Assembly (NCBI RefSeq): GCF_016808095.1
Contig: NC_068970.1
Coordinates: forward strand, 49,883,630-49,947,629
Length of the DNA: 64,000 nt
Origin: Vigna angularis
Taxonomy: Eukaryota > Streptophyta > Magnoliopsida > Fabales > Fabaceae
Direction of reading: 5' to 3'
The position numbers and the translations under genes were made by a program. The notes under the pieces are model-generated. The model ran no database searches. It was not told where the DNA came from and was given only the letters and a program-made list of their open reading frames with translations. This document shows, in pieces, positions 57,755 to 64,000 of this stretch (within the stretch, counting starts at the first letter, position 1; each line of letters opens with the position of its first letter).

Positions 57755-58970
57755 AGAACTTTGCTTGTCCTCAAGCAAACAAAATGTAACTCCATCTCCA
57801 ACCAATTCATATGATGGTTCACTCATTCAAAATCCTTTTCTCAAGATAAGTAACAGCTTCACTCAAATTTATGACCAAGATTCAATCAAGATGTGCACAT
57901 GCTTTAGTGTTCACAAAGTCATTTAAATTCCAACAAATGCTATTTTTCATGAATGATCAATCAATTAAGCATGGATGTTCATGTGCTTATGGAATATTTC
58001 CTCACTAGGTAAAGTGTTTCACTCAACACACAAGTGTATAAGAGGTATAGTGTTTCGCTCATTCACTCCACTATCACCATGTCACATGAATCAACTTTGC
58101 CTTTCATTTTACCACAATCAAAACATTCACAAGCATGCATCATCACAAGGACTTTTCAATGGCTTATAATGTGGCTGGGCTAACAAGAAAATTGGTTTTT
58201 CTGGATCGCAAAATCCTTGAGTTAAGAGAATCATAACAACACAATCATCTTATTTATTCCCAACTTGCCTTTTACAATTGCAATTGCATTGAGCTTTACT
58301 TCTTTTTCTTTTCTTTTCTTTTTCTTTGCATATTCTTACTTTTTAGCTCTTAGCTCAATGCTTTTTATGTTTTCCCAACAACCCCAAACTTGAACATTTA
58401 ACAATACCACACAAGATCTTCTACTTAACTCAAGGTAAAGATTTTCAATCAAGGGTTTTCAGTGTATGTTCAAGGCTAAGGGTTCAAAGGATAGAACACA
58501 AAGTGTTCTCTTTTAGTGGGCTAATTTTCTGTATTTGGCCAATAAAAAGGGTTTCAACAACACGGCCTTGATCATATGATGCAAAACAAGCAATTGATTC
58601 AATCATAGAAAACCTGGGCAAAATCATTCATGCTTTCAAAATAATAGCATTCAACAATAACAACTCTGGAGCTCAAAACCTCGCATATAAGCTCATTCAC
58701 ATTTGACATACACATCCTGCTTAATTTCACAATCACAATCATGATATCCTGCATTTGTTCACAAAGCTTGTGAATCACCTGTATAAGCATTTAATGTGCA
58801 CATCATCTCAACATAAATCAATCAATAAGCATCATCAAGCATTACTTATCAAACAATCACAGTTAATAGCAAACCATCACACAAAACATGTTTTCAATAG
58901 AGTACATCAAACCCTAATCTAAAAACAAAAACAAATAAGTTCAGAAAACTTAAACCGCAAAAGCATAATC
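57755..58970 (-). other. 3' untranslated region of the Athila-like element
   Basis: Collinear with 2755-3093 of the left copy in its distal part (for example GGTGATTCACAAGCTTTGTGAACAAATGCA). No coding sequence; a T-rich tract is at 58300-58330. Confidence 0.6.
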
Positions 58971-58974
58971 ATAT

Positions 58975-59000
58975 GATAGCATTCATCAGTAAATGCTATC
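58975..59000 (-). other. 9-bp stem-loop after the third ORF
   Basis: Arms (sense) GATAGCATT / AATGCTATC with loop TACTGATG; the partner at 2727-2752 has C-G where this has T-A. Confidence 0.8.
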
Positions 59001-59095
59001 TCAGCTCCTCATCAGTCTGAGCTGTCCTCTGTATCTTCCTCTTCTTGGATCCTATAGTCTTGATTCCTTTTGCCCGATGAGGAGGCCATCCCTGC
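59001..59095 (-). pseudogene. Deleted third ORF of the Athila-like element
   Basis: In sense, ATGGCCTCCTCATCGGGCAA starts the ORF (59092) as in the left copy, runs to GGATCCAAG and then jumps to AGGAAGATACAGAGGACAGC, which in the left copy lies about 740 bp further on (near 2698). All of the plant transposon-protein domain is lost. Confidence 0.8.
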
Positions 59096-59399
59096 ATCAA
59101 ACATAATTCACAAAACCAAAAGATACATTGTTAAGCATTAGTAAACCACAATAAAGAAATCAGCCCCTTCAATGATGCTCTCTCCCAACCCCAAACTTAG
59201 ATGGAAAACTAGTGAGCAAGTGAGTGGAAGGGAGATTTTCTAAAGAGGGATGAGGGAAAAGTTGTAGAGAACCTTTGAAAAGGTATGTAGGAGTGTGTGT
59301 GCAGAGAAGAGTCTGAAAATAAAAGCATTTGCACAGCTTAGGGTATAAAAAATACCCTAATGGGCTCGGGTTCCACTAAGGGGAACTAAAGCTCATTCT

Positions 59400-59440
59400 G
59401 CGAGAGTACCGCTCAGCGGTAAGTTGCCGCTCAGCGGCAC
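59400..59440. repeat. CCGCTCAGCGG palindromes
   Basis: Two copies at about 59409 and 59427, with more in both LTRs, equivalent to 1169 in the left copy. Confidence 0.8.
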
Positions 59441-59580
59441 TTTCGTGATGTGCTCTTCTCCTTCTTTTCTTAACCTACGTGCCTCCTAGACATGCCCCTC
59501 ATTGGTTCCCTGCAATTCAATGTTTAAAAATGCATATGCAAACCCTAACTAAAATAAACAAACAAAAAACAATCAATCAA

Positions 59581-59900
59581 CTGGGTTGCCTCCCAGGTAG
59601 CGCTTGTTTAACGTCACGAGCCTGACCCAAAATCCACCAACACCCATCAGTAGGTGTTTCAAACTTACCAGCACCCATCAGTAGGTGCAAAATCTTCTCA
59701 CCAACACCCATCAGTAGGTGTTACAAACTTAGTATCCTTCAGTAGATACTTAACCACCTAGCATCCTTCAGTAGATGCTAAATTCAACAGAATATTTACA
59801 GAATAATGTTCACAAATTAAACCAAATCAAAATTAAAAGTTTTTCAATCACTGGGTTGCCTCCCAGCAAGCGCTCTTTTAACGTCATTAGCTTGACCCAA
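59581..59900 (-). other. Stem-loop cluster with common loop TACTGAWG and flanking GGGAGGCAACCC hairpins
   Basis: Five stem-loops, arms given as + strand: 59639-59658 AACACC/GGTGTT, 59671-59688 GCACC/GGTGC, 59703-59722 AACACC/GGTGTT, 59731-59750 AGTATC/GATACT, 59759-59780 TAGCATC/GATGCTA. All have the loop CATCAGTA or CTTCAGTA (sense TACTGATG or TACTGAAG). CTGGGAGGCAACCCAG hairpins flank the cluster at about 59581 and 59851; this motif is common near the end of Athila pol regions. Confidence 0.85.
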
Positions 59901-59906
59901 TAAAGT

Positions 59907-62339
59907 TCATGTTCCATCTTCTGTATAGTTGATGTAGTCTTTCCACCAACTTCTCAACTGCTTCCTTTGGACTGTTTTGGTTCTCCTAGAATGTGGAGAC
60001 TCTATCTCTATCATCTCCTTTTCTTTGAAGCCCTTCACAACCCACAACTTGTTCTTGAGTCTCACAGGTGTGCCAAGTTGGAGTTCTCTTTTCTTCCAGT
60101 CCCTAGGAATCTCTTCTCCTTTTCCAGTTTCTTCTTCATCCTTGGGTACCTGAAACAACAAACAATGGTTACCTGAAACCTCAAGATTTTCATCTTGACT
60201 TCTAGTCATGGGTGCATCTCGAAATGCAGCTTTATAACTAGCCTCTTCCTCCTTTGCTTGTGTTTCATCTTTGAAGACATCCACCACCACTCTCTCCTCT
60301 CTGTCTTGGAGCACCACTATACCTTCATGTACATCAATGATGGCCCTGGCCGTTTTCATAAACGGTCTTCCAAGTATGATAGGTATCTTCTCGGTCTCCA
60401 TCTTCATCACCACAAAGTCTGCCAAGAACTGAAGTTTGCCAACACAAACTATAATGTCCTCTACAATCCCACATGGCTCCTTTGAAGATCCATCGGCCAT
60501 TACTAGATTAACCTTTACAGGTTTCACTTTAACATTGCCGATTTGCTCCAGTAAAAAATAAGGTATCAAGTTAACACTTGAACCTAAATCAAGGAGAGCT
60601 TTCTTCACCTTTTTCTTCCCTATTGTACAAGGGATAGAAAAACTGCCTGGATCTGGTGCTTTAGGAGGGAATGACTCTTGCTTAACAGTTATACACTCCT
60701 TTGCCTCATTATCTCTACGTCTTTTCTTTGTAGAGATTTCTTCATCAGATTTAGTGTAAACCGTAATCTGTTGTAAAATCTGTTCCCAAGGTGCATCATT
60801 ATCCACCATTTTGAATAATTCTGTGAAGTCTAGTTGTTTCCCTTGATGGATTGGAAACGGAAAAGTGCTTTTTCTCTCTATTTCTCTTCTTTCTTCTGTG
60901 TCTAACTCAACTTTCTCATCATTAACACTCTCTACCACCTTGCACTCTTCTCTGGGGTTAACCTCAGTATTAGCCCCAAAATTTCTGTCAGGTCTTTCTT
61001 CCAATCGCTTGATAATTTGACCCATTTGAATCTCCCAATTCTTTATTGCAGCTTCAGTGCTCTTTTGAGAAGATTCTGTTTTCTGTATGAATTGATTAAG
61101 AGTTTCTTCCAACCTTGTTTGCCTTTCATTAAGTGTAGACAACTGTTGCCACAAGGTTGGTTGCTGCTGCTTGTTATATTGATTAGCTTGCCCAGTTTGT
61201 CCTTGGCCAATGCTTGGATGTGGTTTCCACCCTTGATTGTAATTCCCTTGGCGGTATGGAAACTGATTAGCCATGAAATTTACATCCTCCACGGCTTCCA
61301 CTGGCAAAGCACATTGACCATTGATATGGTCACCTCCACATAGTTCGCACAACTGGGTTTGTACCTGTGCAGCAGATTTCAACTCTTTAGGTAATTGAGC
61401 CAAAGTTTTAGTCAGAGTCTCCAGCTGTTGAGTTAGAATTTTGTTCTGAGCTAGCAAGGCATCATGAGTTTGTAATTGCAGAACCCCTCTTTGTTGCGTA
61501 GGGGCTCCTCTCTCACTGTGTAGCTCATTGTCACTTGTAGCCATGTTTTCAATAATGTCAGTTGCTTCCTCTGGAGTCTTCCATTTGATATTGCCTCCAG
61601 CTGAGGCATCCAGCATCATCTTGGTTTGTGAACCAAGCCCTCCAAGGAAAGTTAGGACTACTTCTTGATCTTCGAAACCATGCGTGGGAGTTTTGCGTAA
61701 CAAGCTTTTATACCTGTCCCATGCATGTCCAAGTGACTCCTCCATGCCCTGCTTGAAAGACGAAATCTCTTGCTTGCCTTTGGTCACCTTAGATTGTGGA
61801 AAGTACTTGTTCAGGAATTTTGTGACCACTGCTTCCCACTCTGTGAAACTTTCTTCTGGAAAAGAGTTTAACCAAAGCTTAGCATTGCCCCCCAATGAGA
61901 AGGGAAACAAGCTAAGTTTGATAGCTTCGTCTGGCACCCCATTAATTTTGACCGTGTTGCAGATCTCATTGAAAGTTGTAAGGTGCTCATATGGGCTTTC
62001 ATGAGATAACCCATTAAATTGATTACTCTTCACCAGTTGAATTAATGCTGGCTTGACCTCCATGTTGGCTGCATTGACTCTAGGTCTAGCTATGCTGTTA
62101 AAGTGTTGAGGTCCAGCAATATTGGTGTAATCTGCAAGAGTTCTTCTAGCATTGTTATTCTCCATACTTCTTGTGCTGTGAACAGAACCTTGTGGTGATG
62201 TTTGGAGGAGAGTTTCTGGAGAAGGGAAAAGTTCTCTGGACGTTCTGATTCTTCTCCTCCTTCTACTCTCGTCTAGCCCTTCAAAGAGTGGTTCTGTTGT
62301 TTTCTTACTCCTAGTCCGAATTGCTTCCTGCATACACAA
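59907..62339 (-). CDS. Athila-like Gag-protease polyprotein
   Basis: 810 residues, intact. The first in-frame ATG (62339) follows the PBS by about 400 bp. Residues about 110-260 form the retrotransposon Gag core (LFPFSLGGNAKLWLNSFPEE, EWEAVVTKFLNKYFPQSK, AWDRYKSLLRKTPTHGFED). A CCHC knuckle CELCGGDHINGQC lies near residue 335. A Gln-rich and then highly charged linker follows, with VNPREEC shared with the left copy. Protease is near residues 575-690: LLDLGSSVNLIP, where Asp-Leu-Gly replaces the usual Asp-Thr/Ser-Gly as in other Athila elements, and IPIILGRPFMKTARAIID. The tail ends in QLRSWWKDYINYTEDGT and is unfamiliar. A stop, then non-coding motifs, replace RT and integrase. Confidence 0.92.
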   Translation of the reverse strand: MCMQEAIRTRSKKTTEPLFEGLDESRRRRRIRTSRELFPSPETLLQTSPQGSVHSTRSMENNNARRTLADYTNIAGPQHFNSIARPRVNAANMEVKPALIQLVKSNQFNGLSHESPYEHLTTFNEICNTVKINGVPDEAIKLSLFPFSLGGNAKLWLNSFPEESFTEWEAVVTKFLNKYFPQSKVTKGKQEISSFKQGMEESLGHAWDRYKSLLRKTPTHGFEDQEVVLTFLGGLGSQTKMMLDASAGGNIKWKTPEEATDIIENMATSDNELHSERGAPTQQRGVLQLQTHDALLAQNKILTQQLETLTKTLAQLPKELKSAAQVQTQLCELCGGDHINGQCALPVEAVEDVNFMANQFPYRQGNYNQGWKPHPSIGQGQTGQANQYNKQQQPTLWQQLSTLNERQTRLEETLNQFIQKTESSQKSTEAAIKNWEIQMGQIIKRLEERPDRNFGANTEVNPREECKVVESVNDEKVELDTEERREIERKSTFPFPIHQGKQLDFTELFKMVDNDAPWEQILQQITVYTKSDEEISTKKRRRDNEAKECITVKQESFPPKAPDPGSFSIPCTIGKKKVKKALLDLGSSVNLIPYFLLEQIGNVKVKPVKVNLVMADGSSKEPCGIVEDIIVCVGKLQFLADFVVMKMETEKIPIILGRPFMKTARAIIDVHEGIVVLQDREERVVVDVFKDETQAKEEEASYKAAFRDAPMTRSQDENLEVSGNHCLLFQVPKDEEETGKGEEIPRDWKKRELQLGTPVRLKNKLWVVKGFKEKEMIEIESPHSRRTKTVQRKQLRSWWKDYINYTEDGT

Positions 62340-62344
62340 GAAAA

Positions 62345-62735
62345 CAAAATCCTAGAAAAGATTTGTTAGCACAAAAAGATATAGAAGAAGATATAAATTC
62401 AGAAGATAGAAAGATTTAGAAGATAAAAACAAATAAGATAGAATAAAATAAAACCTAATCTAAAAGAAATAAAATCTAATCTAACCTAAAAAAGATAAAA
62501 TAAAATAAAATAAAATCTACCCTAACCTAAAAGATAAAATAAAATAAAATCTAATCTAACCTAATAAAATAAAAATCTAATCTAAAAAGATAAAATAAAA
62601 TAAAATAAAATCTAACCTAATCAAATAAAATAAAAACAGAAAAAATAAAAACAGAAAAAATAAAAACAGAAAAAATAATAAATAAAAAATTCAAAAAGTC
62701 AAAGATAATCAATAATCACACAAATTAACCAGTTA
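62345..62735 (-). repeat. A-rich leader with TAAAATAAAATC microsatellite-like repeat
   Basis: Between PBS and ORF; on the + strand repeated TAAAATAAAATAAAATCTAA and AAAATAAAAACAG units (62430-62690). Confidence 0.8.
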
Positions 62736-62740
62736 AACCA

Positions 62741-62762
62741 CGAGTCCCCGGCAACGGCGCCA
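62741..62762 (-). other. Primer binding site of the Athila-like element
   Basis: Sense TGGCGCCGTTGCCGGGGA followed by CTCG, 6 nt after the 5' LTR. This form is characteristic of Athila-type elements and usually assigned to tRNA-Asp (from memory). Confidence 0.85.
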
Positions 62763-62768
62763 AAAACT

Positions 62769-64000
62769 TGATGGACAAATTTGTAAGCACCAAAATATGA
62801 TGTCACAAACTTGTTTCACAATCGGCAAGTATGACCGAATCGTTCAAGTAATAAACTTGGTAAGACCAAGTATCGTTCTTCCCAAAGGACTCACGGCCTA
62901 GTTTAGTTGTGTGGTTTGTTGATTAGCTAAGACTTACAAACGAAATAATTGGATTATATTATGCAAGACGAAAACTAAACATGTATGCATGAATTGATCA
63001 ATGGCAAAGACAAAAGATAAACACTTTCAATGGATTATATGAATGAATATGTTGTTGGGGGTCAATTTCATCTCATCCACTCTCATACATTTTAGGAATT
63101 CAACATTCAAATCATCATTGTTAATGCCACTCTCTAAAGTACCATTCTAGATGGCTTCTCCCTAATCAAATAGTTCATACAATTCCTAGCATTCCTAATG
63201 ATTAGTTCATGAGTGCAGGAGCTTAACGACAACCAATATAATATTGTCAGTATAATATTGGGAGAAATTCCCCGGATCTAGACTTCCCCGTACGTGTCCG
63301 TATCGACAAAACCAATAATCATGCAATAGAATGAGTTAAACAATGCAAGCATTGAGCAAAGAGGAAAAACCCTAACTAATGATGAAAGAAAGCATAAGTC
63401 TTATATTAAGATGCAAGCATAAATTCCATATATGAGAGCTTCAAGAGATTACATTGATTCCCCAACAAACATACAAGGTTTAGTTCACCATATTCATGGT
63501 GAACCTAGATGAACAATAATGAAAGAATGAAAGAATAAACCCAATAAAGGTGAAGAGGTAGCCTGAGCATCCAAGATCCTCCTTCAAAGGGGTGGAAGAG
63601 AGAGTGTTTGCCTCGTTTCTGCCAAAGATGTCTAACTATAGGACGTGCAAGCCCTTATATACTAATCTAGAGTTACAAAAGATTACAAAAGCCCAAGCCC
63701 AAAAAGTGCCGCTCAGCGGTGGTTGCGCGTCTTCTTTCTTCCCCTCAGCGGCCCTTTTGCCCCTCAGCGGTACCAACGTGACTCCTTGAGTGCCGCTCAG
63801 CGGTAAATTACCGCTGAGCGGTGCCTTCGACTTCTCTTTTTGCACTCTTTCTTGTCTTTTCTAATGTCACTTCTCTCCTTCTTCACTCTTTTCACTAAAT
63901 TCACCTTAAAACCTGCACAAAAACACTCAAATCAAGCATAAACCTGTCCAGCTCTCTTATTTCTGAAAATAAAGATAAAAGGCATGATTTCAAGCTAGTT
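62769..64000 (-). repeat. 5' LTR of the Athila-like element (cut by window end)
   Basis: 1232 bp visible; equivalent to 56425-57672. The outer end and the target duplication are outside the window. Confidence 0.92.

Larger units (their letters stand above)
56425..64000 (-). mobile_element. Non-autonomous Athila-like Ty3/gypsy element (5' LTR cut by window end)
   Basis: The 3' LTR is 56425-57741 and the 5' LTR runs from 62769 beyond 64000, both in - orientation and nearly identical. PBS TGGCGCCGTTGCCGGGGA lies at 62741-62762. One ORF (59907-62339) encodes Gag and protease. Between it and the 3' LTR are 'CTGGGAGGCAACCCAG' hairpins, the stem-loop family, CCGCTCAGCGG palindromes and the first codons of a third ORF that is then deleted. 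RT, RNase H and integrase are absent. LTR identity suggests a fairly recent insertion, so missing functions must have come from another element. Confidence 0.93.

Noticed and set aside
59967..61343. + strand frames opposite the Gag-protease ORF
   Set aside because: They are antisense shadows of an intact 810-codon coding region with recognised domains.

Overview
The window reads as nuclear DNA of a flowering plant, most likely a legume (Phaseoleae is a guess from the Ogre-type element with 5-kb LTRs, the SIRE-type Sirevirus and the legume-like proline-rich gene). There are no rRNA or tRNA genes and no prokaryotic features. About 80% of the sequence is transposable elements stacked inside one another. 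Only one ordinary host gene is supported: a small secreted proline-rich protein at 47379-47813 with a TATA box.

Layout. (1) 1-3093: worn, truncated copy of an Athila-like Ty3/gypsy element, + strand, with the end of gag and a broken third ORF but no pol. (2) 3094-4410 and 43069-44911: the two halves of an older DNA transposon with 'CTTCGGTAA' terminal/subterminal repeats that carries exons of a MEKK1-type MAP kinase kinase kinase. (3) 4411-43063: a giant Ogre/Tat-type Ty3/gypsy element that split it (TSD ATAGT, LTRs of 5003 and 5090 bp, PBS, PPT). Without nested insertions it is about 24 kb. It keeps a broken Ogre ORF1 but no recognisable gag, protease, RT or integrase. It carries an antisense, apparently spliced gene with a WUSCHEL-type (WOX) homeodomain, its own TATA box and consensus splice sites. 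(4) The 3' untranslated tandem array of the Ogre (22.2-22.66, 28.03-28.44, 37.37-37.43 kb) was hit twice: by a 5367-bp CACTA transposon (22661-28027, TSD TAG) carrying exon pieces of PEP carboxylase, a RIC1-like protein and a uridine kinase, and by a young 8.9-kb Sirevirus (28443-37368, TSD ATGGT) with gag, pol (one in-frame stop) and a frameshifted third ORF. (5) 44.9-56.4 kb: AT-rich intergenic DNA with the proline-rich gene, a diverged inverted repeat of LTR-like sequence, a decayed Ty1/copia RNase H piece and the left end of another CACTA element. (6) 56425-64000: a second Athila-like element on the - strand, with complete 3' LTR, partial 5' LTR, PBS and an intact 810-codon gag-protease ORF, but no RT/integrase and a nearly deleted third ORF.

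Insertion order inferred from nesting: Athila-like copy (1) may be the oldest; then the MEKK1-carrying element; then the Ogre; then, independently, the CACTA and the Sirevirus. The best candidates for new biology are the antisense WOX-like gene in the Ogre, a family of covarying stem-loops with an invariant loop in both Athila-like copies, and a related third ORF in a Ty1/copia and a Ty3/gypsy element.
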